From Caprella mutica (Eukaryota > Arthropoda > Malacostraca > Amphipoda > Caprellidae): 64,000 nt of DNA. The stretch lies in assembly GCA_947561585.1 (NCBI GenBank), contig CANNZV010000426.1:766749-830748 (forward strand), read 5' to 3'. Under the pieces are notes generated by a model that made no database searches, was not told the DNA's origin, and saw only the letters and a list, made by a program, of their open reading frames with translations. The translations under genes were made by a program, and so were the position numbers. Below, piece by piece: positions 11,797 to 23,447 of the stretch (the stretch's first letter is position 1; each line of letters begins with the position of its first letter).

Positions 11797-11870
11797 GGAG
11801 CTCCCCGGCGGAGTGGATAGCGCGCTAGCATCGCAACCAAAAGTCCCAGGTTCGATTCCAGGAGAAGGCG
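11797..11870 (+). ncRNA. tRNA-derived SINE head, family D
   Basis: A-box-like region GGCGGAGTGGATAG and B box GGTTCGATTCC. The segment GCAACCAAAAG between them is shared with the minus-strand element at 37206-37278. The ends do not pair into a good acceptor stem. Upstream (11640-11700) lies the gtagcatgaata to gggtgaaaatc motif found beside other SINEs here. Copy at 51180-51253. Confidence 0.6.
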
Positions 11871-12311
11871 AAGAAATGGAAAAACTGACAGAGAAGCATA
11901 TATAAAAAATGTAACTGAGGTTAGTGAGAGATGTGATATAATGATAAATGTCTAAGAGATTAGTGGCGTGAAACACTAAAATCTGGATGTGTTGACAAGT
12001 AAATGTGGCGTAAAACACGAAGAAGAGGAAAAAAAATGTGGCGTGAGATACATAGAAATGAAGTAAAAATAGACCAAGAAAAAAAAAATATTTCAGAAAA
12101 AAAAGAAGACTGAAGAAAGAAGATAGAAAAAAGGAAAGAAGAAAGAAGAGAAGGGTAGGAGGAAACACCCTTTTTAGAATAAATAAAAACTTCAATTTTT
12201 AATTTTTAATAAAAAGTTCACAGATTTCAATGAAATTTTCTTCATAGTAATTATAAAGTATACAGTTAAGTAATTTAACAAACAAATAATTTAACAAACT
12301 ACACACGAAAG

Positions 12312-13871
12312 ATGGAAGAAATTATTTCGGACACAACTAAATTCAAAATTATCAACGAGGACTGGTTTAAAGTTATTTTGAGACATGAAGACAAGGTTAA
12401 TCGATCTCTGACTAAATTGCTTAAGGAGGGACACATCAACCAGGCTGTTTACGACCATCTTAGATTATCAGGTTCTGCTCCAGGGGTAATGTATGGATTG
12501 CCAAAAATTCACAAAGAAAACGTTCCCTTTCGTCCCATTTTGTCTTCAATAGGAACAGCCGGCTACAAAATTTCAAAATTTATTCTTCCATTCTTATCTC
12601 CCTTAACTACTAATCAATATACTGTTCAGGATAGTTTTTCTTTTGTTCAGGATATAGTTAATACTCCAAATAGTGATAATTATGTAATGGCTAGCTTTGA
12701 TATTAAGTCCCTTTTCACGAATATCCCCTTGAATGAAACTTTAAATATTGCTACAGATACTCTGTATGATGATGATAACTTTAGTGTCCCTCCTTTTTCA
12801 AAATTGTATTTTAAGAATATTTTAGAGTTAGCTGCTAAGGAGGTGTTATTTATTTTCAACAATGTATTGTATTCTCAGTTTGATGGAGTAGCGATGGGAA
12901 ATCCCTTAGGTCCAACGCTAGCGAATGTTTTTCTGTGTCATCATGAAGTTACTTGGCTAGATAATTGTCCTTCAGACTTTAAACCACTAGTTTATAAAAG
13001 TTACATTGATGATACTTCCATTCTTTTTAGACACAGCTCTCACATAACAAAATTCTTAAATTATCTAAATTCTCAACATAGCAATATTAAATTCACTTGT
13101 GAGACTGAAACTGATTCAAAACTTAGCTTCCTTGATGTTTTAATTACTAGAGAAAATAATGAATTTGTAACTTCTGTATTTCGCAAAAAAAAAATTCATT
13201 GGCCTTGGTATGAAATTTAAATCTTTTGTTCCATTTAATTTTAAGACTAATATTATTTCATATTTGATTTATAGGGCTTTTAGGATTTGTTCTCAAGGCA
13301 CGTTGTTTGAGAATGAATTGTCATTTCTTAGGGATTATCATTTTTTGAAAAAGGGCTTCACTTGCAAAGTTATAGATACAGTATTTAGGAAATCTTTGAA
13401 TAACATTTATCATTCAAAACCTGTAGAACTTAGTTGTGATAGGAAGCCAGTTTGTGTTAGGTTAGAGTATTTAGGGTTTATTTTTTTAATGTCCTCAAAC
13501 GTAAATTATCCATTTTGATCAATAAGTTTTACCCTCAAATTCAACTTAAATTCATTATTAATTCATCTAATTCCATCGGCAATATGTTCAATTATAAAGA
13601 CAAAAAAGACAAACTCCCACCTTTACATGTTTCCAATGTTATATACAAATTCACATGCGGACAGTGTTCTGCGGCCTATATAGTATAGATGAAACACGGA
13701 AACAACTAAAGGTGAGAGTTAGTCAACACTTTACCGTTTTATCTAACCCTGAAAATAGTAAAATTTTAGAACATTCTTTCGACCATAATCATCCATTTTC
13801 AGAAAAAGATTTCAAAATTTTAACTACCTGCAATACTTTAGATTTGAGGACATTGGAATCAATTTTTATTT
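12312..13871 (+). pseudogene. Penelope-like element: reverse transcriptase plus GIY-YIG endonuclease remnant
   Basis: The first frame (12312-13220, 302 codons) contains the Penelope RT signature: MYGLPKIHK (60-68), ASFDIKSLFTNIPL with the first catalytic Asp at 130, GVAMGNPLGPTLANVFL (192-208), and YIDD (231-234) with the catalytic Asp pair. An A-run near 13185 shifts the frame; the thumb region continues at 13210-13518, then shifts again. The 3' part (about 13630-13871) encodes CGQCSAAY and then DETRKQLKVRVSQH, matching the zinc-binding and GIY-YIG endonuclease region of canonical Penelope elements, with another shift between. The usual residues upstream of the RT core are missing, so it is 5' truncated. 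The 3' end stops at the first unit of the 49-bp satellite. At least three frameshifts make it inactive. Confidence 0.88.
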
Positions 13872-13874
13872 ATG

Positions 13875-15450
13875 GTACCTTTCTATTGTGTCTAGTTAGG
13901 ACGATACAATAAGGGTAAGTCTGGTACCTTTCTATTGTGTCTAGTTAGGACGATACAATAAGGGTAAGTCTGGTACCTTTCTATTGTGTCTAGTTAGGAC
14001 GATACAATAAGGGTAAGTCTGGTACCTTTCTATTGTGTCTAGTTAAGACGATACAATAAGGGTAAGTCTGGTACCTTTCTATTGTGTCTGGTTAGAAAGA
14101 TACAATAAGGGTATGTCTGGTACCTTTCTATTGTGTTTAGTTAGGACGATACAATAAGGGTAAGTCTGGTACCTTTCTATTGTGTCTAGTTAGGACGATA
14201 CAATAAGGGTAAGTCTGGTACCTTTCTATTGTGTCTAGTTAGGACGATACAATAAAGGTGAGTCTAGTACCTTTCTATTGTATCTAGTTAGGACGATACA
14301 ATAAGGGTAAGGCTGGTACCTTTCTATTGTGTCTAGTTAGGACGATACAATAAGGGTAAGGCTGGTACTTTTCTATTGTGTCAAGTTAGGACGATACAAT
14401 AAGGGTAAGTCTGGTACCTTTCTATTGTGTCTAGTTAGGACGATACAATAAGAGTAAGTCTGGTACCTTCCTATTGTGTCTTGTTAGGACGATACAATAA
14501 GGATGAGTCTGGTACCTTTCTATTGTGTCTAGTTAGGACGATACAATAAGAGTAAGTCTGGTACCTTTCTATTGTGTCTAGTTAGGATGATACAATAAGG
14601 GTAAGTCTGGTACCTTCCTATTGTGTTTAGTTAGGACGATACAATAAGGGTAAGTCTGGTACCTTTCTATTGTGTCTAGTTAGGACGATACAATAAGGGT
14701 AAGTCTGGTACCTTTCTATTGTGTCTAGTTAAGACGATACAATAAGGGTAAGTCTGGTACCTTTCTATTGTGTCTAGTTAGGACGATACAATAAAGGTGA
14801 GTCTAGTACCTTTCTATTGTGTCTAGTTAGGACAATACAATAAGGGTAAGGCTGGTACCTTTCTATTGTATCTAACTAGGACGATACAATAAGGGTAAGG
14901 CTGGTACCTTTCTATTGTGTCTAGTTAGAAAGATACAATAAGGGAATGTCTGGTACCTTTCTATTGTGTTTAGTTAGGACGATACAATAAGGGTAAGTCT
15001 GGTACCTTTCTATTGTGTCTAGTTAGGACGATACAATAAAGGTGAGTCTAGTACCTTTCTATTGTGTCTAGTTAGGACAATACAATAAGGGTAAGGCTGG
15101 TACCTTTCTATTGTGTCTAGTTAGGACGATACAATAAGGGTAAGGCTGGTACCTTTCTATTGTGTCTAGTTAGAAAGATACAATAAGGGTATGTCTGGTA
15201 CCTTTCTATTGTGTTTAGTTAGGACGATACAATAAGGGTAAGTCTGGTACCTTTCTATTGTGTCTAGTTAGGACGATACAATAAAGGTGAGTCTAGTACC
15301 TTTCTATTGTATCTAGTTAGGACGATACAATAAAGGTGAGTCTGGTACCTTTCTATTTTGTCTAGTTAGGACGATACAATAAGGGTAAGTCTGGTACCTT
15401 TCTATTGTGTCTAGTTAGGACGATACAATAAGGGTAAGTCTGGTACCTTT
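13875..15450. repeat. 49-bp tandem satellite, locus 2 (about 32 units)
   Basis: Same monomer and orientation as 1127-2160 but more diverged, with recurring variant types (tagaaagatac, aaaggtgagtctag). Sets of variant units repeat in the same order around 14220-14330, 14770-14990 and 15020-15240, so stretches of several units were duplicated together. The left neighbour is the Penelope remnant. The right neighbour is the common satellite flank. Confidence 0.97.
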
Positions 15451-15526
15451 TTGATTTTAAGAAAGAATTTTAATTACGAATAAATAAAAAAATATGCATT
15501 ATTACTCCTATTTATACAAGATAATC

Positions 15527-16669
15527 TCTATAATATAATACGCTAGATCTGTCTGTGTGTATGTATGTATGTGTGTTACTTGGAGCAGTATTACTCACAA
15601 ACGGTTAGACCTATAGAGACATGAAAATTTACAACTTTTCAGAAAGTCGTGTCGAATTCAACGTGTTAAAAGGATTTTTCGAAATTCTTACGGGTTTTCG
15701 AATTATTAACACTTGATTTATAATGGGATACATAGGAATTAATTCGACAAACTTTTCAGGATATTTTCAGAGACTATCCAACAGAATGGGCTGAAATTTT
15801 CTGGAAACCTCCGGTCTATGGTCCTACAGAACGTTATTGATTTGATTTACGAAATTCAAACGGGTTTTTGAATAATTCGATTTTTAAGTTTTAATAGAAT
15901 ACATAGGGAATTAATTCAAATCGCTAAATACATGGTAACATACGAAATAAATAAAAAAATTGAGTTCCCAATAATCGAATCGAAAAAATATCTTCAATAA
16001 GTAAAAATGGTCTACAAAATTAATTGCGTTAACCGTTTTTCGAAATTAGAAGTATTTTTCGAGATATGACGAAAATTAGAAAATGAAAAATAAAATCCTA
16101 CGCTGGTTATCATTTTTCCTCACGAAAATAAATGATATTATTTTGTACGATTGAAAATATAATGATTAATTTTAATATTGATATTGACGGGTTGGAATAT
16201 GAATAAATATTCGAAATAAATTATATTCAAAATATTTATAATCAATTGGTAACGAATTTTAGTTATTTCACATAATTAAATTTATTCAATAAATTGAATA
16301 TCAGCTGCTACCTAGGTATATATGTGAATTTTATTTCTTCTACATATTTCAAGCATCGAACTGAATTGATGTAGCTATTTGTTTTAATTTTTCATAATGT
16401 GATTATTTGAATAATGTTTATAACTTGTAGCTACTTATACAGCTATCTTATATAATAATTTATGATCTATACGACAGTATTCTACACAAATTGATGACGT
16501 CACGGGGCAGAAAATTATTCTATACTGGTACCTAATTCTTATGAAATGTAATGGAAACCGGGATATGTAATGTGTATGAACAAACACGATAAAAAATGTA
16601 CTTAAATATTAGAAAAAATATATAGTAATATATGCACGTTACCGTGCAATTTGCACGGGTACCCACTAG
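15527..16669 (+). mobile_element. Helitron-like non-autonomous element, copy 1
   Basis: Starts TC TATAATATAATACGC and ends with a 7-bp hairpin CCGTGCA/TGCACGG, a short spacer and CTAG followed by T, the classic Helitron 3' end. There are no inverted terminal repeats and no visible target duplication. No Rep/helicase coding is visible, so it is non-autonomous. It contains TGACGTCA at 16495-16502. It breaks the shared right flank of the 49-bp satellite, which runs on uninterrupted at loci 1 and 3. Confidence 0.8.
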
Positions 16670-17697
16670 TCTATATATATAATACGCTAGATCTGTGAGT
16701 GTGTGTCTGTGTGTTACTTGGAGCAGTATTACTCACAAACTGTTAGACCTAGAAACTTGAAAATTTACAACTTTTTAGAAAGTCATGTCGAATTGAACGT
16801 GTTAAAAGGATTTTTCGAAATTCAAACGGGTTTTCGAATTATTAACACTTGATTAATAATGGGATACATAGGAATTAATTCGACATACTTTCAGGATATT
16901 TTCAGAGACCATGGTCCTACAGAACGCTATTGATTTGTTTTACGAAATTCGAACGGGTTTTTGAATTATTCGAATTTTAAGTTTCAATGGAATACATATA
17001 GGAATTTAATTCAAATCGGCAAAAAATATCTCCAATATGGAAAAATGGTCTGCAAAAATGACTGCGTTAACCGTTTTTCGAAAATCGAAGTACTTTTTGA
17101 GATAAAACGAAATTTAGAAAATTAAAAATAAAATTCTACGCTGGTTATCATTTTTCCTCACGAAAATATATGACATATTTTGCAAGATTGAAAATATAAT
17201 AATTAATTTTAATATTGATATTATGATAATATGAATAAATATTAAAATAAATGATATTTAGAACATTTATAATCAAATCATTACGAATTTTACATAACTA
17301 TATTAATTTAATTAAATGAATGGAATAGAGGTATCAGCTGCTACATATATATGGGAATTTTATATCTTCTATTTTAATCACTAAACTGATCGATGTAGCT
17401 AATTATTTTGAGGTTTCATAATTTTTAATTTGAATTGTGTTTAATGTTTTTAAGTTGTAGTTAATTAAACAACTATCTTAAATGATAATTTATTATCTAT
17501 AATACAGTATTCTACACAAAATGATGACGTCACGGGAGGGATAATTATTCTTTACTGGTACCTAATTTATATGAACTGTAATGGAAAATGGGATGCGTAA
17601 TGTTTATGAACAAACACAATAAGTAAAGTCCTTAAATATTTAAAATTGAATAGTAATACATGCACGTCACCGTGCATTTTTTACGGGTAACCACTAG
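16670..17697 (+). mobile_element. Helitron-like non-autonomous element, copy 2, head-to-tail with copy 1
   Basis: Starts TC TATATATATAATACGC directly after the CTAG of copy 1 and ends ACGGGTAACCACTAG. The hairpin has decayed to CCGT/ACGG. Collinear with copy 1, with small deletions; TGACGTCA lies at 17525-17532. Tandem Helitrons arise by insertion at another element's terminus or by read-through of the end. Confidence 0.8.
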
Positions 17698-18000
17698 TTA
17701 ATTAGCTCTTTCAGGCCCACACTTTTCAAGGAAGTAAATGTCCTATATGCCCAAAGAATTATAAAAATACCTAAACATTCATGCAGGTAGCTCAAAAACT
17801 TAATGTTTAAAGGTGGTACAATTTCTGTACCACTGAGCATTAAACATAACCCTTATGTGGTATGGAAAATATACCACCGGACTTGAAAGTGTTTTTTAGG
17901 GTGGTACAATTTCTGTGCCACCACGCACCAATTGTACCAATCGGTGTGGTACAAGCATTAGACTTTAAAGAGTTATAATATGCTTCTAATGCATAATAAT
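17698..18000. repeat. Cluster of GTGGTAC hairpins
   Basis: Four short hairpins follow each other: 17813-17833 (GTGGTAC/GTACCAC), 17857-17877 (GTGGTAT/ATACCAC), 17900-17922 (GGTGGTAC/GTGCCACC) and 17935-17952. The arms differ by paired changes. Otherwise no feature recognised. Confidence 0.6.
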
Positions 18001-19060
18001 ATACATAACAAAAATAATTCATATACTTTTACATGGAATATAACCATTCTTCCTCTATCTTGAATAGATTGATTTCATATTTTCTGGCGTATTTTTCGAA
18101 GAAAAAAACTTACATATCACAAACATAGAAAAAATTGTTGCAAATTAATTTGAGATCATAAGGGTGAATATTCAGTTCATTTCTTACGATTTTCGCCCTA
18201 AAGAACATATAATTAGGAATTATTCCAATAATTACATATTCATGCTACAACATTAATCAATGAAATTAATTTGGAATAATTTCAATTTTTACAGCAGAAA
18301 ATAGAAATAGTTCCATAGTAACTGTGACGTCACTCCGAGCTGAACAACTCTGTCTGTCATTGAGTTGTTCAGCTCAGAGTGATAGACAAATAACTAACCA
18401 TTCTAGTCTTCTTTTTATGGGTTTATTTGTCAGTACACCGTGATGTTTTTATTTAAATCAGTAATTGAGACAATGTAAATAATCAAGGTTCAAATAAAAT
18501 TGTTTATATTTTACTATGTTATTTTGCAATAGAATTTTCAGATTTCGGGCAGATGAAAGAGCGACAAAATAATTAATTGAAGTGAAATAAAAAGAAGAAT
18601 AGAGAGCATTAACAAGTAAATATACTCCTTATTAATTAAACACAAATAGGGCATTTACAATAAAAAAAACAGTGGCCAGTGTTCCAGCTCCAACGTTTTA
18701 CCGATTCAACCGTCAACAGTTGAATTCGTACCCAATAGAGTCAGAGTCAAATCCAATTGTCACAAACTGGATTTGAACCTGGGTCTCTTCAGGTGGAGGC
18801 AAGAACCTCAACCACTCGGTCACGACCGGCCAGGAGAAAAGCCACTAAAACCTATACTTAAAGAGAAAAATAATGGGCAAAATATTATTTAATTTAATGA
18901 CTGCCGTAGCATGAATACCCAAATTAAGGAATAAATTCTATTTATCTGTTCTTTAGGGTGAAAATCATAAGAAATAAAACTGATATTCAACCTTACGAAC
19001 TGAAGTTAAAAAAATATCATATAAATAATATGTCTGTCTGTATTTCTGTGATTGTGATAT
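18000..19060. repeat. Macro-unit core (copy 2) with TGACGTCA and hairpin
   Basis: As for 2870-3700. TGACGTCA at 18325-18332 and the 14-bp perfect hairpin at 18337-18375. This copy keeps a tRNA-like SINE head at 18757-18831 and an inverted copy of the caccctaaagaac motif at about 18890-18985 that are deleted in copy 1. Confidence 0.75.
18757..18831 (-). ncRNA. tRNA-derived SINE head, Ser/Leu-like
   Basis: On the minus strand: TGACCGAGTGG (A box) and GGTTCAAATCC (B box). Between them ACCTG-AAGAGACC-CAGGT forms a hairpin in place of a normal anticodon arm, corresponding to CCCGA/TCGGG in family C. The copy at 56112-56155 has lost the A-box half, and copy 1 (about 3615) lost the element. Confidence 0.65.
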
Positions 19061-19228
19061 ACAGGGTGAGCCACAAAAATGTTACAATTTTAAATATTTT
19101 ATTACTCAGTAACCAGAAAGCGTAGAAGTCTATTGTTAGTCTTATTTTCATCGTTAATTCTTGTGTTTTTTAAAAGGTAAAATAATATTCTGATCCAATG
19201 AATAGTTTCCGAAAAGACACAAAAAATA

Positions 19229-20135
19229 TGAACACATCTGTGATTGGTCAGCTAAAGCAGTGTGTGCCCACAGAGCTGAACTCTTTTCCTTTGCTATCAT
19301 TTGTGCAGATAGCACACTAATCATATTAGTAACAACTCTCTCTGTGATTGGTCAGCTAAAGCAATGTGTGCCCACAGAGCTGAACTATCTTCCTTTGCTA
19401 TCATCTGTGCAGATAGCACACTAGTCATATTAGTAACAACTCTATCTGTGATTGGTCAGCTAAAGAAGTGTGTGCCCACAGAGCTGAACTATCTTCCTTT
19501 GCTATCATCTGTGCAGATAGCACACTAGTCATATTAGTAACAACTCTAACTGTGATTGGTCAGCTAAAGCAGTGTGTGCCCAAAGAGCTGAACTATCTTC
19601 CTTTGCTATCATCTGTGCAGATAGCACACTAGTCATATTAGTAACAACTCTAACTGTGATTGGTCAGCTAAAGCAGTGTGTGCCCAAAGAGCTGAACTAT
19701 CTTCCTTTGCTATCATCTGTGCAGATAGCACACTAGTCATATTAGTAACAACTCTATCTGTGATTGGTCAGCTAAAGCAGTGTGTGCCCACAGAGCTGAA
19801 CTATCTTCCTTTGCTATCATCTGTGCAGATAGCACACTAGTCATATTAGTAACAACTCTATCTGTGATTTGTCAGCTAAAGCAGTGTGTGCCCACAGAGC
19901 TGAACTATCTTCCTTTGCTATCATCTGTGCAGATAGCACACTAATCATATTAGTAACAACTCAATCTGTGATTGGTCAGCTAAAGCAGTGTGTGTCCACA
20001 GAGCTGAACTATCTTCCTTTGCTATCATCTGTGCAGATAGCACACTAATCATATTAGTAACAACTCTATCTGTGATTGGTCAGCTAAAGCAGTGTGTGCC
20101 CACAGAGCTGAACTATCTTCCTTTGCTATCATCAC
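19229..20135. repeat. 104-bp tandem repeat, locus 2 (about 9 units)
   Basis: Regular 104-bp spacing (for example 19331, 19435). Two adjacent units share cccaaagagctg and ctaactgtgatt variants, so they arose by recent local duplication. The last unit runs into the common flank tacatagcaacatg. Confidence 0.97.
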
Positions 20136-20935
20136 ATACATAGCAACATGACAAATACAATTCTTTTAACATATTTCAAATACTCGTATTTTTAACATAT
20201 CCTTTTATAACAACACGTAATACATATGTTATCTATTTACGAAAACTATTCACGATATACTCATGTTTAAATGAGTAAGTGCCACATGGTATACACATGG
20301 ATTTGTTTGCAGCGAAAGAATGTTTCTTTATGTAAATTTGAATGTATTTCAACGAAGCTCAAAGAATTATCTTAATATTGTTGAATCTAATTCATGTTAT
20401 ACATCACTCTTTTAGTAAACATATGAATTACTCTTCACATACAATCATTAACGTTATGTAACATGTTATTCACCACCAGATGGTGTTTGCGTATAATTTT
20501 CATAATTTATTATTGATATTTGTTGAGATTTATTATCCATTTTACTAACTGTTCATCCGTCATGGAAACTTAAATTCTTACACATCAGTAATTACCATCA
20601 TTTAATATTCATGGTTAAAATGATCGTACTTTGCACTAACTATTTACTAGATTATAATTATTTAATATTTTTTATTTACAATTTTGGTTTGTATGAAATC
20701 CTAATAATGTGCTGAAAATAATAAAATATATCATTACGTAGTCGTAACATTTATTATGAACAAATAACCTTAAGAATGTAAATCAAATATCAATTTCAAA
20801 CTCCGTAGAATTAAATTATAAATAATCCATTATATTATTATAAAATAGAAAATTACACTATACATTCAATTAATAATTATAACATTAATTTAATAAAGTT
20901 AATTACCTAAAATGCATAACAAATAATAATAATAC
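20136..20935. repeat. AT-rich segment of the macro-unit (copy 2)
   Basis: Collinear with 4166-4962 and 57351-58020; only scattered substitutions. It contains the dispersed motif at 20780-20812. No gene seen. Confidence 0.7.
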
Positions 20936-21719
20936 CTGAAACTCTAACTGAAACTCTAGCTGAAACTCTAGCTGAAACTCTTGCTGAAACTCTAACTGAA
21001 ACTCTAGCTGAAACTCTAGCTGAAACTCTAGCTGAAGTTCTAGCTGAAACTCTAGCTGAAATTCTAGCTGAAACTCTAGCTGAAACTCTAGCTGAAACTC
21101 TAGCTGAAACTCTAACTGAAACTCTAGCTGAAACTCTAGCTGAAACTCTTGCTGAAACTCTAGCTGAAACTCTAGCTGAAACTCTAGCTGAAACTCTAGC
21201 TGAAACTCTAGCTGAAACTCTAACTGAAACTCTAGCTGAAACTCTAGCTGAAACTCTAGCTGAAACTCTAACTGAAACTCTAGCTGAAACTCTAGCTGAA
21301 ACTCTAGCTGAAACTCTAGCTGAAACTCTAGCTGAAACTCTAGCTGAAACTCTAGCTGAAACTCTAGCTGAAACTCTAGCTGAAACTCTAACTGAAACTC
21401 TAGCTGAAACTCTAGCTGAAACTCTAGCTGAAACTCTTGCTGAAACTCTAGCTGAAACTCTAGCTGAAACTCTAGCTGAAACTCTAGCTGAAACTCTTGC
21501 TGAAACTCTAGCTGAAACTCTAGCTGAAACTCTAGCTGAAACTCTAGCTGAAACTCTAGCTGAAACTCTAACTGAAACTCTAGCTGAAACTCTAGCTGAA
21601 ACTCTAGCTGAAACTCTAACTGAAACACTAGCTGAAATTCTAGCTGAAACTCTAGCTGAAACTCTAGCTGAAACTCTAGCTGAAACTCTAGCTGAAACTC
21701 TAGCTGAAACTCTAGTTGA
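20936..21719. repeat. 12-bp tandem satellite, locus 2 (about 65 units)
   Basis: The monomer gaaactctagct is more homogeneous than at locus 1; variants gaaactctaact and gaaactcttgct recur irregularly. Minus-strand frames of over 240 codons (FQLE or RVSA repeats) are by-products of the 12-bp period. Confidence 0.97.
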
Positions 21720-23371
21720 AAATTCCAAAGCTTTATTTATAGGTGTGTTTTAACTATATATTGATTACGTAAACTGTTCTATTGTTAGTAAAGATAAATT
21801 TCATTTTTTTATTTTCTGCTATTAAATTGGCCAAAACATGTATTGATTTTTTGTCTTGTTTAATATCCTAAATACCTTGTAATTACCTCTTTACAAAGTA
21901 TATTAGTGTGAGAGTGGTGTGATAGAGTGTGACTGTAATATGCGAGTAGTGTTAATTTTTGGGGCCATAATTGGAGTATATAAACACCTACAGAAAATTA
22001 TGAATCGTGTTATTCCATACCCAAATATCATAGTTCTGCTCTTTTGAAGTCCTATAATAAGTTTAGTCATATCAGACGAATCAGTCCTTAAGTGGCATAA
22101 ACGAAAAGATAAGTTTATTGTTTTTCAGTCACGTTAGCTTCAGCTCTATGCCACTACACAGTTGTGATACGAGGCAATTTATAAACACATATAAAATTTT
22201 AAAATGCTCTTTTTGAGTGGATTTATTCCTTTAGTTTTTAATGATTTCATTATTCGGTACGACAATAGCATATACAATATTTCAAATTACTTCAGAATAA
22301 TTTAGTACTATCGAGTAGTTCTGGTTTAGTAATAAATTAGAAAGGCGATTGGAATTTATTTAATAGCTTTCAATATGCAATATGGTTCAACACATTATGA
22401 GGGAATGAGTTGTGAATGACCTTGACCTTTGACCGGATCGCTTTCAAACTTCTACCAGATGGTTCCTTGACATTGACCAATTGTACCATCAAATTTCAAA
22501 CAATTTGATTGAATACTTTTTCAGTTATTGAGTTACAAATGGCCTTGACCTTGATCTTTGACCTTTGACCCGATCGCTCAAAAAATCAGATAAAATTGTA
22601 CCTGTATATTGACCAATCGACTCACCAAGTTTCATGCATTATGGCTTAATACATTTGAGTTATAAATGACCATGACCTTGACCTTTGACCAGGTTAGTCC
22701 TAAAATTCTACCAGCAGGTCACTGGACATGGACCAATCGTTTTACTAAATTTCAGGCAATTTGGTTGAATACTTTTTCAGTTAAGCGAATAACAATATGA
22801 TAAATAAATAATAAAAGAAAGGCCGATGAAAATATATCCTTCCCGCATTCTGCGAAGGTAATAAAAAATAAATACGAGTAAAATATGAAAAAAATTATTT
22901 CCCTATAGAGATCTAATTTACCAAAATTATATTAAGTAACAAAGCCAGATCAGCTGAAGACTTCTAACACCAAATTTAACTGCTATTTGTGAGTCTAGCA
23001 TTCAAATTTGGTGACTAAATATTTGTTTGATTTGCTCTAATTTTCTTTGTAGTAACATGAATATATTCTATAATTATTATTGGAAATAGCATTCTATTTA
23101 ATGTAATTAGCATTAATTTTAACGTTTGTTTTAAATAACACAGCAACTGAAGGCGAGTGTGACGTCATGACTTTAGCGGTCTATTATATTGTATTTAATA
23201 ACAAAATAATGAAAGAGTTTGATAATTAGTGAAGGAGTTTATATAGAAATGATTTACCAACACCGTAGTCTGGTTACGGCTTCGATATTTAGAGTTTTGA
23301 ATATTTCTTCACTAAATTCATTTTGCCAAAGAATTAGCAGGATAAATATAAGTTCCAAGCGTAATGTAGTT
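21720..23371. repeat. Macro-unit segment with TGACCT half-sites and TGACGTCA (copy 2)
   Basis: Near-identical to 5688-7345. Half-site clusters at about 22416-22434, 22540-22572 and 22670-22692; TGACGTCA at 23160-23167. The segment 22930-23370 (cattcaaatttggtg onward) is also shared with 41440-41880 and 62730-63168. Confidence 0.7.
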
Positions 23372-23447
23372 GGGCCGTGGTGGCCCAGGGGTTAGCGCGT
23401 TAGCCCCTGCCCGAAAAGACTCGGGTTCGATTCCCATTGCTGGCGCT
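23372..23447 (+). ncRNA. tRNA-derived SINE head, family C (copy 2)
   Basis: Same 76-nt sequence as 7346-7421 apart from the last bases, with the A-box-like TGGCCCAGGGG, the B box and the three successive hairpins. Confidence 0.7.

Larger units (their letters stand above)
8920..12268. repeat. 3.3-kb duplicated block R1, copy 1
   Basis: Collinear and highly similar to 48310-51650 in the same orientation: tRNA-like element, tail with the AT-rich 9330-9440 segment, two copies of the dispersed ctacggtaatt motif (9575-9615 and 9938-9977), the long-TIR MITE, a second tRNA-like element and a SINE. The tRNA-like anticodons differ between copies. Similarity stops at about 12268, where the Penelope-like element begins; copy 2 continues into different DNA. 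The stretch 9090-10328 has no gene. Confidence 0.85.

Noticed and set aside
11734..12195. Minus-strand 153-codon frame with hydrophobic stretches (also 51117-51577)
   Set aside because: Low-complexity Phe/Leu-rich translation of an A-rich repeat that includes a SINE head; both copies lie in duplicated block R1, and the frame is broken in the second.
12680..12862. Minus-strand frame within the Penelope element, and similar plus-strand frames across the mariner transposase
   Set aside because: Antisense shadows of genes with clear catalytic motifs on the other strand.
20903..21728. Minus-strand frames of 241 and 273 codons (FQLE and RVSA repeats), and the 119-codon frame at 5335-5694
   Set aside because: By-products of the 12-bp satellite; two frames are open over the same DNA and unit number differs between loci.
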